Source of the DNA: a virus
Virus record (IMG/VR): IMGVR_UViG_3300027708_000290
Coordinates: 1-24,292 of that record
Reading direction: 5' to 3' (one strand)
DNA: 24,292 nt
Each line of letters starts with the position of its first letter. Positions within the stretch are counted from its first letter, which is position 1. Positions 1-8,700 of the stretch are shown here, piece by piece. The notes below the pieces were generated by a model, which saw only the letters and a list, made by a program, of their open reading frames with translations, did no database searches and was not told the DNA's origin. Both the position numbers and the translations under genes were made by a program.

Positions 1-30
1 TCCTTCGGATAAACCAAATGGATCGGGCAT
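1..30 (-). CDS. Possible start of a further minus-strand gene (partial)
   Basis: An ATG at 28-30 opens a frame reading MPDPFGLSEG to the left window edge, nine bases after the stop of the preceding gene. The tight spacing matches the rest of this module, so a gene probably starts here. Only ten codons are visible, no strong Shine-Dalgarno sequence precedes it, and no function can be assigned. Confidence 0.35.
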   Translation of the reverse strand, partial: MPDPFGLSEG

Positions 31-39
31 AACACACTT

Positions 40-246
40 TTATTTCACCTTCTTTGTACGAGTAGTTTTCTTTGCCGCTGGTTTTTTAACAGCTGGTTTT
101 TTAATAGGCGTTGGCTCTTCTGCCAAGGATTTAATTTCTACTTCAGCTAAAAATGGCCATTTTGTAGCTACATTAACTTTACCAACTTGCATATCCATCT
201 TTGGCATATAGCCTAGCTTGTCAAACATCCAGTTAATAATAAACAT
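40..246 (-). CDS. Small protein with a basic Lys/Pro/Ala tail
   Basis: A 68-residue protein of unrecognised family. The first 40 residues are mixed and include a hydrophobic, Trp-containing start (MFIINWMFDKLGYM). The last 20 or so are almost all Lys, Pro, Ala and Thr in a KKPAVKKPAAKK pattern, as in histone H1 or HU tails. The ATG overlaps the stop of the upstream S74 fibre gene by one base (TAATG), so it is probably translated by coupling. The tail suggests nucleic acid or polyanion binding, but that rests on composition alone. It could equally be a small virion or lysis-module protein, since it lies just past the fibre genes. Confidence 0.7.
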   Translation of the reverse strand: MFIINWMFDKLGYMPKMDMQVGKVNVATKWPFLAEVEIKSLAEEPTPIKKPAVKKPAAKKTTRTKKVK

Positions 247-1835
247 TATTTAGCTCCCTTTAGGGCTGTAATTTCTGCAGCTTGTGCGTCTATTTTAGTT
301 TCTGCCGCAGTAACACGCTTACGTAAAGACTGTAGCTCACAAATTATCAAAGCAATCATTTCTGGCGTTGACGCATCAACACCTTGATAAATAGGTTTAC
401 CCTCTTCATCAACAGCATCAGGCTCACCACTCACTGCGCCTGGAATTATTTGCTGTAGTTCATCGGCAATAAAACCTTTTTTAGTTTCACCTGTGGTTTT
501 CCAAGTAAATTGTCTTGGTTTTAAAGCGTCAATTTCAGCGCCAGAATTTTCTAAAGGAACTATATTGTCTTTAAGTCTACGATCTGAAGTTGTTTCATAA
601 CTAGTAGCTCCAGGTGTTACTACAATTTGTCCAGAACTTGTGCTGTTATATTGAAAAACTAACGCATAAACACTGCCGCCAACCATGTTAATACCCAAAC
701 CCGAAGACCCACCACTGTAACTTTCAATATACGCAGCAGATTGTGAGTAGTTGGTTCCTTTTACTGTTAAGTTAAAATTACCATAAAACAGATTACCGCA
801 ACCAATACTGCCAGTTGCTATCAAATTAGATGTCCCTATTCCACTAGAGGTAAACTTAGCGCCTACTACGCCCCCGGCATAAATAAATACTTGGTCAGAA
901 ACAGATTGGGTTATGTAGTTACTACCTGTACCAACATAGTAAGTGGGGGATGTTACGGACGATGAAAATGTAGGGCTTGTTGTGGTGGCGGGGGTATAAC
1001 CTAGGGCGTTAACAACATTTGAATTAGTCAAACTAATCACAACGTTTCCAGAGGCAGGGCTTACGTTAATGTTTGAACCTGCAATGCTGTTTACACCTGC
1101 GGCGCTCCCAGACGCTGAAATTTGAATACCACCTGAGGTGTTGTTAATACTAATTCCCGTGCCTGCGCTCAAAGCCGCCGGGACATACGCTCCGGAAGAA
1201 GTTCCTATTAAAAGCTGCCCAGCGCCAGGGGAAAGAATAGTTCCTGTACCACCACTTCCTATGGGTAAGACACCTGAGATTTCCGTTGTAGCGCTGACAG
1301 TGGCAGAAGAGGTAAAATCACCTGTACCACCCGGGGTTTTAACAAATCCCGCTGTAGAAAAGCTACCCTTGCCTGTACCGCCTTTTGTAACGGTTAAAAT
1401 AGGGCTAGTGTTTGTAGTTTGAATACCTACAATAGCGTACGTGCCATCACAGAATACTAAAGTAGCTTCGTTAGTTAATAGTTCTACTCCACCCAACAAA
1501 GGGTTAGAAATTTGTGCAGCGGTTCTAACTGTAATGGTCTGGTTAGTGCTGTTTCGTACTACATAAAGTTTTGTAGTAGAAGGAATTTTAATGGTTACAG
1601 CGCCGCCAGGAGTTCCTGTAAACTGTAAAACAGAAGAGCGAGCCTCGTCTTTTGTACCATCTAAAGCCTGTACTTCATAAATCCCTGCAGACACCAAAGG
1701 AATTACGGCCACCCCCGCTACCGCCTGTTCAAGCAAAGTGCCCAAGTTTTTATTGGTAGTATCGCCCCATAATCCAGATTGTTCGCCTGGACCAATTAAC
1801 TCTAGTCTAAGTAGGGGGGAGTATTCAGATGGCAT
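246..1835 (-). CDS. Tail fibre/spike with C-terminal S74 intramolecular chaperone
   Basis: A 529-residue tail fibre. The N-terminal 130 residues (MPSEYSPLLRLELIGPGEQSG...) look like a phage-attachment domain. The middle, about 140-400, is rich in Gly, Ser and Thr with repeated GGTG motifs, as in a trimeric beta-structured shaft. From Ser417 (SDRRLKDN) to the end is a Peptidase_S74 domain with the Ser-Asp pair at 417-418, the later GFIADELQ motif and a helical tail at about 490-525. In this family the domain helps the trimer fold and then cuts itself off before the catalytic Ser, so the mature fibre should end near residue 416. Start supported by GAGGAT upstream of the ATG. It lies 12 bases after the repeat-protein gene and probably helps bind the host surface. 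Confidence 0.9.
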   Translation of the reverse strand: MPSEYSPLLRLELIGPGEQSGLWGDTTNKNLGTLLEQAVAGVAVIPLVSAGIYEVQALDGTKDEARSSVLQFTGTPGGAVTIKIPSTTKLYVVRNSTNQTITVRTAAQISNPLLGGVELLTNEATLVFCDGTYAIVGIQTTNTSPILTVTKGGTGKGSFSTAGFVKTPGGTGDFTSSATVSATTEISGVLPIGSGGTGTILSPGAGQLLIGTSSGAYVPAALSAGTGISINNTSGGIQISASGSAAGVNSIAGSNINVSPASGNVVISLTNSNVVNALGYTPATTTSPTFSSSVTSPTYYVGTGSNYITQSVSDQVFIYAGGVVGAKFTSSGIGTSNLIATGSIGCGNLFYGNFNLTVKGTNYSQSAAYIESYSGGSSGLGINMVGGSVYALVFQYNSTSSGQIVVTPGATSYETTSDRRLKDNIVPLENSGAEIDALKPRQFTWKTTGETKKGFIADELQQIIPGAVSGEPDAVDEEGKPIYQGVDASTPEMIALIICELQSLRKRVTAAETKIDAQAAEITALKGAK

Positions 1836-1847
1836 GGTTTATCCTCT

Positions 1848-2804
1848 TTAATGTATTATATCTGTCCAATTGCCGGTTTGGGTATCGTCTACATCATCCC
1901 AACCTGTAATTGGTTTTGGTATATTGTTCCAAGTGCTTGCTTGTAAGTCATTTACAGGGGTCCAACCACCTGTTTGAGAAGCGTTTACATCATCCCAAAT
2001 CGAAAGCTGACCATCTGGCACTAGACCCCATACTAGCACACTTGTTACGTTAATAATAGCCGGAATGCCGGTAGGACGGACGGTTGCGTTACCCTTCCCG
2101 GTAACAACACCTGGAGGGTCCACAGCGAACAACATTTGCTGGCCAGTGGGTTTCCCAGTTGCGCCTGCTTTGGCTCTTACGCTATTTACTAAAATATGTA
2201 GGGCTTCACCAGTAATTAGGCTATTAGCATCTGCTTTGGTCCGTAAGTCATTAATTGCGGCACTTAGCTGCTGCCCTGTAATCCTGTAGCCAATCTGGAC
2301 ACGAAGGCTATTTTGCAAAATTCGTAGCTCTTCCCCTGTAATTCTTCCGGAAGCATTTGCTTTAGTTACTACGGAGTTAATCAAGGCATTAAATTCTTGC
2401 CCAGTAACTGAGGTATTTGCGTCCGCTTTTGCACGGACACTATTCTGGTATGCGGTTAAAAGCTGGCCTAAAACATAGATAGCAATACCTGTTTTAATGG
2501 TTCCAGTAAAGGCAATTAGCTGTTCGCCAGTGAGGGTTGCAGAGGCTTTAGCAGATACTGTGACATCATTAATATAGGATGTCATTGAAACGCCGGTTAT
2601 TAAGTATCTTGCAGCACCATTCAGTGAACCTGAATAGATGACTAAATTTTGGCCATTTAAAGTAACATTACCAATGCCTTTAATCTGTAAGTCATTGATA
2701 TAACTGGTTAATTGCTGACCAATTAAGTTTGCGCTTGCAGGGGTTCCTGTACCAAGGATCGTACACCAAGGTGCTTGAGAGAAGGCTGCAAACCCGAAGC
2801 TCAT
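1848..2804 (-). CDS. Repeat-rich tail/virion protein with Trp-Asp C-terminal repeats
   Basis: A 318-residue protein. Residues 25-225 are built from about nine imperfect units of 20-25 residues with a shared pattern, ITGxxLxxxxNxxRxKAxA (for example ITGQQLSAAINDLRTKADAN). Regular short units like this often form beta-solenoid or stacked structures. The last 50 residues carry a second repeat around WDDVxxxQTGxWT, seen twice, with a related WNNI unit between. The start (MSFGFAAFSQAPW) resembles openings of tail proteins in aquatic phages. Its ATG overlaps the bilin reductase stop by four bases (ATGA), so it is co-translated with the pigment genes. I read it as a structural tail component, but no named family was recognised. 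Confidence 0.75.
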   Translation of the reverse strand: MSFGFAAFSQAPWCTILGTGTPASANLIGQQLTSYINDLQIKGIGNVTLNGQNLVIYSGSLNGAARYLITGVSMTSYINDVTVSAKASATLTGEQLIAFTGTIKTGIAIYVLGQLLTAYQNSVRAKADANTSVTGQEFNALINSVVTKANASGRITGEELRILQNSLRVQIGYRITGQQLSAAINDLRTKADANSLITGEALHILVNSVRAKAGATGKPTGQQMLFAVDPPGVVTGKGNATVRPTGIPAIINVTSVLVWGLVPDGQLSIWDDVNASQTGGWTPVNDLQASTWNNIPKPITGWDDVDDTQTGNWTDIIH

Positions 2805-3508
2805 TTAGCCTCGCCATAAGATGATAAATACTTAGTAAATGCGTTTTGCTGCGGTGCAGCTATTTCTGGAAATAGGCATTCTTCTACAAACTTATTTACT
2901 TCTGCAGGATCTAACCCAAGCGAGGCCATTACCCGTGGGGTATGGGGATTCTTCTTTTGGTTTTGGCAGTAGTAATTCTGTTCCATGGTGTAGTCTTTTT
3001 CACTTTTAAACCCGTGTATATAGGCTAAATAATGGCTTAAATTACGCATAGCCAAATCCAAAACTTTTGCAAGTTCCGTCTCATCTGATATGTTACCAGC
3101 GGCCACCATGTTTGTACTAAAAATATTTCTAGCCCACTCCGGCAAATCTCGCTTTTTGCTCCACTCATAGGGGGCAACTTGCTCAGCAAACCAGGCGTTT
3201 AAAGGATGGTCCCCTATGGGGCTAAAGTCGTGGAAAGCGCCAGTAACCTTGTTGGCTCCGGCGATAATATCAAATCCGTAGATTGGGGCGGGATTGTTGG
3301 TATTGGGGAAGATGCACAAGTGCATCATGTACAGTTTTTTAGTATCCCTAGCATCCACAATGTCCAAATGAGCACGGCGAAAAGCGCACCCACCGTAAAC
3401 GTAATTAGGCCAAGAAAAACTATGTCCTTCATCTAATTCTTTATATAAGGCTAGGCGTTGTCTGACTTTACTAGCAAAGTCTTCAAGCTGTTGGAATATT
3501 GTGGGCAT
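2801..3508 (-). CDS. pcyX: Ferredoxin-dependent bilin reductase, PcyA/PcyX lineage
   Basis: A 235-residue enzyme that should reduce biliverdin IX-alpha to a phycobilin with electrons from ferredoxin. Compared from memory with Synechocystis PcyA, His63 and Asp80 (HLCIFP...PIYGFD) have the exact 17-residue spacing of His88 and Asp105. His47 matches His74, Asp49 replaces Glu76, and the C-terminal YCQNQKKNPHTPRV matches the PcyA YCSKQQQNDKTRRV block. PebS has Asn at the His88 position, so this is not PebS-like. Pro188 sits where PcyA has the conserved Asp220. The family described from uncultured non-cyanobacterial phages next to heme oxygenase is PcyX, which makes phycoerythrobilin; the symbol and product follow that family and are inferred. 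Phycocyanobilin is the alternative. It starts three bases after the upstream dioxygenase stop. Confidence 0.88.
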   Translation of the reverse strand: MPTIFQQLEDFASKVRQRLALYKELDEGHSFSWPNYVYGGCAFRRAHLDIVDARDTKKLYMMHLCIFPNTNNPAPIYGFDIIAGANKVTGAFHDFSPIGDHPLNAWFAEQVAPYEWSKKRDLPEWARNIFSTNMVAAGNISDETELAKVLDLAMRNLSHYLAYIHGFKSEKDYTMEQNYYCQNQKKNPHTPRVMASLGLDPAEVNKFVEECLFPEIAAPQQNAFTKYLSSYGEAK

Positions 3509-3511
3509 ACA

Positions 3512-4087
3512 TTAAAATACCCAAGATGCAATTGAATATCTAACACCTTCTGTTATTTTTTGAACGGTGTGTGGATATATGAACAAACTAGGAAAAAGCA
3601 AAATATCTCCTTTTTCCATTGGAATAACTTCATCATCAAATAAAACAAATTCCCCGCCTTTAAAATCATCGTTAAGCAAAACAATCATTGTGAGTATTGG
3701 GATGCCTCTTCTTTCACCCTCAAACAAACTATGTAGATGGTCACAGTGCGTGTGCATTTCTGTGTTTTCGGTGTACTTTATGTGTTTAAAGCCTGTAAAT
3801 CCTTGCCAGGTAGTAAACCAACCAAAGCCTGTATCGTCCGCAACATACTTACGAATTGCCTCCCAGCATATAGGCATTAAAAGATCAGACGAGGTTGGTA
3901 GCTTGTCAAAGCCCGTTTCAGGATCTCCACCACGACTATACTCGTGTAATTTATTATCTACATAATGAGTAAAAATGTGTTGTTTCAGGCTGTTGGATTC
4001 TTCAAGCTCTTTGATAGTTAAATCACATAGTTCGCTAGAAATAACACCTTTGTTTAGTACGGCATAATCAGACAGGTTCTTTTTCAT
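3512..4087 (-). CDS. 2-oxoglutarate/Fe(II) dioxygenase, prolyl 4-hydroxylase-like
   Basis: A 191-residue jelly-roll dioxygenase that uses O2 and 2-oxoglutarate to hydroxylate an unknown substrate. Metal ligands are visible as His114-Cys-Asp116 (HTHCDH) and distal His173 (YPHTVQ). Arg183, ten residues after the distal His, would bind the 2-oxoglutarate carboxylate. The strand between (GGEFVLF...GDILLFPS) is typical of P4H-like enzymes. I chose ATG 4085-4087 (MKKNLSDY) over an upstream ATG at 4141. The longer form adds 18 residues with no family resemblance and would overlap heme oxygenase by 74 bases; the chosen start overlaps it by 20. Related enzymes are common in T4-like cyanophages with mostly unknown targets. 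Fibre proteins encoded alongside or host proteins are possible substrates. Confidence 0.85.
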   Translation of the reverse strand: MKKNLSDYAVLNKGVISSELCDLTIKELEESNSLKQHIFTHYVDNKLHEYSRGGDPETGFDKLPTSSDLLMPICWEAIRKYVADDTGFGWFTTWQGFTGFKHIKYTENTEMHTHCDHLHSLFEGERRGIPILTMIVLLNDDFKGGEFVLFDDEVIPMEKGDILLFPSLFIYPHTVQKITEGVRYSIASWVF

Positions 4088-4619
4088 CGGTATCCAGTAA
4101 GTTGTGATTATCCGCAATTTCGTCAAACAATTTAATCGCAAAGTCTAGTGCCATATTAGCCTCGTCCCCCAAGTCATCAGATAAGCGCTCACGGACTTTA
4201 GCAATTAATCCAGTACGGTCATCAAACTCATACATGTGCCCCGATCCAGGAATAACTTTTTTAATCATTTGGCCACCATATAAATCACCAAAATGCTTTG
4301 CGTAGATATGCCCCATTAGTTTTTCTTTTGGGACGGTCTCTAAATACTCTAAGTAATCTGTAGTTGATTGATAAATCTTTGCTGGGAGAAACGTTTCGAT
4401 AATATCTGTTTCAATAGCTTCGGCCCTGCAAATTTCTTCAATGCCTTCAAGAAGACCATAATGCTTAGCTAGTAGTTCTAATTTGGTATAGCAGAGAAAT
4501 TGATTTAATAATAAGTCAGCATATATTTCTTTGGGTATGCTGCCAGATAAAAGAAGCTTAACAAAGCGGTGGTTTTCCGCCCTGTCGTGATTATCTTTAA
4601 TTAAGTCTTTAAGTGGCAT
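4068..4619 (-). CDS. hemO: Heme oxygenase (biliverdin-forming)
   Basis: A 183-residue heme oxygenase, which opens heme with O2 and reductant to biliverdin IX-alpha, CO and Fe(II). The axial ligand is His11 in NHDRAEN, matching the VHTQAEN block around His25 of human HO-1. The distal-helix signature is GDLYGGQ at 111-117 (GDLSGGQ in HO-1), with Asp112 at the position of catalytic Asp140 and glycines next to the heme. The following HMYEF stretch also fits. It is shorter than cyanobacterial HO1 (about 240), closer to compact bacterial or phage types, and lacks a membrane anchor. It overlaps the upstream dioxygenase by 11 bases and precedes a second dioxygenase and the bilin reductase, its obvious pathway partner. 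Electrons probably come from host ferredoxin, since no reductase is encoded here. Confidence 0.93.
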   Translation of the reverse strand: MPLKDLIKDNHDRAENHRFVKLLLSGSIPKEIYADLLLNQFLCYTKLELLAKHYGLLEGIEEICRAEAIETDIIETFLPAKIYQSTTDYLEYLETVPKEKLMGHIYAKHFGDLYGGQMIKKVIPGSGHMYEFDDRTGLIAKVRERLSDDLGDEANMALDFAIKLFDEIADNHNLLDTDEKEPV

Positions 4620-5262
4620 CTGGAAATCCTATGTTAAAACTAATAATAATCCGATCTTCAGTAGAATTATTTGGTAGTGTTTTGTGGGGAAGCCATGACG
4701 GAAACAAAAGCATTTTCCCAGCTTCTGCCTTTTCTTGGTGTTTTGTATATACGCCAGGGAATACAGTAGGATTGCTGTGAACTAGGCACATAGTTTTTGT
4801 AACCCAAGACGGATCGTGGAGTACTATATCTCCACAATCCTCTGGAGCTTTTGCATAAAAAACACCGCTTAATAACGAGTTTGAGTGCACGTGTTCTGGG
4901 ACAAAGCACCCTGTTGGGTATATAGTTGTCCACATATTTATTATATGGAATTGAAAAGAGCCGTCTGAAACGCTTTTAATCATTGTCCCTGCAAAATCAT
5001 AAATAAACCGAGTTACGTTATCCCATTCGGGGTTTGTATGGAGGTCTTGAACAGAATTAAAAGATGTTATCCCTTTAGTTAAAAAGTCATTTTTATCACT
5101 TGACTTTGTTCCTCTATCCCATTCTTCAGATACTAAACTACCCTCAACCACATTGTCCCTAAACTTATAAGCTAATGTAACAGTCTCATCACATATATCT
5201 TGACAATCTGATTGCCCAGCTAATAAAGGGGTGTGAAAAATACTTTTAAGGAATTGGCTCAT
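4609..5262 (-). CDS. Putative 2OG-Fe(II) oxygenase, 2OG-FeII_Oxy_5 type
   Basis: A 217-residue protein with the signature of the 2OG-FeII_Oxy_5 family common in marine phages: HVHSNSLLSGVFYAK at 124-138, then GDIVLHDPSW, then LLFPSWLPHKTLPNN and EDRIIISFNI. Likely metal ligands are the HxH pair His124/His126 and distal His193. Arg204 in EDRIIISF is the expected 2-oxoglutarate contact. The N-terminal 100 residues are mainly helical with no recognised domain. It opens the four-gene run with heme oxygenase and the bilin reductase, 21 bases after the tail-chaperone-like gene. The best GGAG upstream is about 14 bases from the ATG, so initiation may be weak or coupled. The substrate is unknown. Confidence 0.82.
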   Translation of the reverse strand: MSQFLKSIFHTPLLAGQSDCQDICDETVTLAYKFRDNVVEGSLVSEEWDRGTKSSDKNDFLTKGITSFNSVQDLHTNPEWDNVTRFIYDFAGTMIKSVSDGSFQFHIINMWTTIYPTGCFVPEHVHSNSLLSGVFYAKAPEDCGDIVLHDPSWVTKTMCLVHSNPTVFPGVYTKHQEKAEAGKMLLFPSWLPHKTLPNNSTEDRIIISFNIGFPDAT

Positions 5263-5283
5263 TTTATGTCGGGTATACTCCAG

Positions 5284-5757
5284 TTATTTAGTTTCTTCTG
5301 TAACTACTGGTTGATCTGGGCTTAAAGGCCATACCACTTCTTCAGGTGTTTTTACATTAGGATATTGTTTAGGCAAATCTCTTAAAGCTTGGCGATATTT
5401 TGCCCAAGCTTCTTTTTGAGTTTTTGTTAAAGGCGCATCAGTGGTTTGTGTCCAATCACTTGTAGCTAATCTTGCGCTACGTGGCCTTTTAACATACATA
5501 TCTAAAAGCTCTTCTTGAGTATATGGCGTTATTTCTATTTTATTTCTAACAATACCATCTGTATCCATGAAATATTCTGTAGTCCCAACGCAATAGCCCA
5601 AAGTTGCATCCATACGGGAATGTTGAAATTCTACATACCCATTTTCAGCTAAAATTTTAGGAGTCAATGCTGGAACTTCCAAAGCCCTTTGTAGGTTATC
5701 CCACACTAAAGGATGTCCAACCGGATTGTTGTTTTTGTCTACTTTAATATAAAACAT
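5284..5757 (-). CDS. Phage tail assembly chaperone-like protein
   Basis: A 157-residue protein. The C-terminal half holds the pattern RSARLATSDWTQTTDAPLT followed by QKEAWAKYRQALRDLP (about 95-132), which closely matches the Phage_tail_APC family found beside tail fibre genes. The N-terminal half (MFYIKVDKNNNPVGHPLVW) is typical of the variable part of such proteins, which is thought to contact the adjacent fibre. GGAG eight bases from the ATG supports the start. It lies 16 bases downstream of the 1390-residue fibre gene, so its probable job is to help fold or mount that fibre. Evidence is family-level. Confidence 0.8.
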   Translation of the reverse strand: MFYIKVDKNNNPVGHPLVWDNLQRALEVPALTPKILAENGYVEFQHSRMDATLGYCVGTTEYFMDTDGIVRNKIEITPYTQEELLDMYVKRPRSARLATSDWTQTTDAPLTKTQKEAWAKYRQALRDLPKQYPNVKTPEEVVWPLSPDQPVVTEETK

Positions 5758-5773
5758 CTAGAAATCTCCAATT

Positions 5774-8700
5774 TTAAGGTACAGGTGTTTGGTCAGCTGT
5801 AAGTGTAGATGGGAACGCACGTCCAGCACCCCAAATAATACGTACGCCTCCAGTTCCGCCGTATCCACCAGCTTGAGGCCAGCTATCTCCTTGACCACCA
5901 CCACCTGCTCCAAAGAATCCACCTTGGAGGTTAGATGATGTTGATCCAGTGCCTGAGTATGGGTTTTCACCATACATACCACCAGTACCTTGTCCTGACG
6001 CTGCGGATCCACCATAACCCCAATACCACACGCCACTACCAGGGCCATTATAAGAACCAGCGCCACCAGCGCCACCAGGACCGCCGCCAGATGGAGTCCA
6101 AGGTAAAAGGCCTGAAACAGCATTAGAACCTTGTCCCAATAACCCTACACCACCACCGGAGGGGTATCCGTATGTAGATGAATAGTTATAACCAGCAGCA
6201 CCTGCGCCGCCAGAACCAGTACCGGCGCTGGGATTACCACCATTACCTACGTAGCCTCCAGCGCCGCTACCAGAAGCATAACTACTACCATAACCACCAG
6301 CGCCGCCGCCATCTCCTGTCCAACCGCCGCCATAAGCATTTTGATTGGGGCCACCTGTACCGCCATATGTCCAATGGCCACCACCATATCCAGCAACGGT
6401 TGACGAATTAACAAAATAGGAATTACCACCTAAAAGCCCAAACGAACCATATGATGTTCCAGTAGCACCTTGACCTACAACAACAGTATATGAGTTTCCA
6501 GGGGTAACGCTAATATTATTTTTCCAGCCAAGACCACCACCAGAACCTCCACCGGCAGATGAGTTATAACTTCTTGGGCCAGAGCCTCCACCACCTACAG
6601 CTACAGCACTTACGGAAGTTACACCAGCAGGTGCTACCCATGTATATGTGCCCGGACTATAGTACAAAGACTGACCTACTGGATAGTTAATTTGGAATGT
6701 CCATGTAAAACTCTTAGACGCTGTATATGGGCCGTTTGTTACAGTAACAGTAAATGTATATGCTGTGCTAGGGGCAGTAGAACCAGGAGCAGTGCCAGTA
6801 AGTAAGCCGGTAGATGCGCCTAATGTCACCCATGAAGGCAACGCTCCCGCAGAAATTGTATAAGCAGGGGTTCCACTACCAACAGTAGCTTGAGTCGAGT
6901 TGTTGCTAAATGAAGAAGAAGGCACAACTAAAGTTGTAGTTGGCAAAGTATCCGTATTAGCAAATACTGGGACCGCTGTGTTAACTGCTGCTGTAATTGG
7001 TTTTGTAGCAGTTCCACTACCAGCACTACCTGTTGCAACAACGTTAAAGCTGTAGCTTCCTGCGGCTGTGCCTGAACCGAGGGCTAATAAACCCGTACTA
7101 GAATTAATACTAACTCCTGATGGCACAGTGCCAGTTAAACTCCATGTGTACGGAGCAATCAAGACATTCGAAAATACTGCATATTGCGATGTAATACCAT
7201 AACCAGGCGCTGTGTATAAACTTGCAGCTCCAACAATACTGTTTAAATCCAGTGCACTCCAAGACAAAGTTGTACCTGCACTTGTAAGAACTTTACCAGT
7301 TTGACCAACAGAAGTTGGAAGTGCTTGTGGAACACGATTATTTACATACCCTCTAACTGCATACTCAGTAGGTACGGCCTCATTAGAGTTACCACTTAAT
7401 GTTGCGTCAGAAGAGAACTCATTAATTGTTTCGCCTAACTGAGCGCCAATAGAACCTAAACGCAGCGATGTTAAACCGGCCAAGTTAAAAGCGTTAGCAT
7501 TCAAAGTTGCTGTACCAGTAGCTTGGTCTACTCGGAAATACTCACCAACACGGAAGTTACCATCTTGGTCTGTAGATACATAGTAAACACGTCCTGGGAG
7601 ATCCTCATTAACCTCATTACCTTGTGCAGGTGGCTGAGTTGGAATGCCGGGATAATTAGTTGTTGAAATGCCACCAGTGCCAATATTAAGGAAGTCATGA
7701 CCAGTTAAACGAATCTGACTGTAGCCATAACGAATAGTAACCACTGCACCAGGGGCAGATGCTGTTAACTTTTCTTGGGCAAGCGCAAGAGACATAACAC
7801 TTGACGAATTAACATATGTTCCACTTACAGATTGAATAACGTATGATGCTGAATCACCTGCAATTTGAATACTTGCTCCAGGGGATGGCGCAGCACTAAA
7901 TCCATTTGCTACTAATAAGAATCCTTTTTGGTTTGATACGCCACCAGTATCAATTACTAACGTGTTACCAAAACCGTCGTTAATTGTTTCGCCGTTTGTA
8001 AAGTTGGCTACGGATGTTTGGTTGTAGTAGACCTTACCTGCAGATGCTTGTAGGTTGGTAATTGTTCCAGTAGCACCAGAAGACTGACCTGTAACAGTTC
8101 TTCCCGCAGTAAAGCCGTTTAGGATTGGGGCAATTGTGACTGTTAATTGCTTGCCATAGAGTGCTCCTGTAAGTGGTGTTTCTGAAGCCAAGAAACCAAA
8201 AGAAGCTGCGCCCCATGTACCATAAGAGTTATTGCCGTTAAGCGCACGGATAACACCACCGCCAGATGAGGCGTATCCAAAATAGGCGTAGTATGTAAAG
8301 CACGATACTATTTCACCACGTGAACCTGCAGCAACCCAAAAGCCAATACCATTATTAGCAATAACAGTATATCCATGAAATAACATGGACTTATATCCTG
8401 AGCCTTGTACTGCGCCGTTTACATATGCACCAATACATCCAGTGCCAATAGCAGAACACTCTACAATATACGGTGATTTAGTAGTTACAGGAGAAGCTGG
8501 GTTTAACGCAACTACAATACCTTTTGGTGTTGATGTGCGAATATCGCTGGCAGTTGAACCAGGAACCCAACCAGTCATTCCACTAAATGTCATGCTATGC
8601 AAAGTAGATGCGTTTGACATCAAGAACATGGTTGCTTCGTTGTTTGGTGTAACTCCGTCTGCTGCTAAACCTGCTCCTGGAGTAATAATTACAGTACGCT

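Noticed and set aside
3512-4141. Longer form of the second dioxygenase starting at 4141
   Set aside because: The extra 18 residues are unlike the family and would overlap heme oxygenase by 74 bases; MKKNLSDY at 4087 is preferred.
2801-4619. Assignment of the host as a cyanobacterium because of bilin genes
   Set aside because: hemO/pcyX pairs are known from phages of probable heterotrophic hosts, and no photosynthesis gene (psbA, cpeT, hli) is in the window.
4667-4933. Open frame inside the first dioxygenase gene
   Set aside because: Fully contained in a gene with a clear family signature; the alternative product has no recognisable features.
5758-6123. Open frame on the minus strand within the 3' end of the giant fibre gene
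   Set aside because: It lies in another frame of the Gly-rich coding region, where low-complexity codons keep other frames open; no ribosome site or family support.
6100-6600. Collagen-like domain in the giant fibre tip
   Set aside because: The region is Gly-rich but lacks a regular Gly-X-Y period; it fits Gly-rich adhesin tips.
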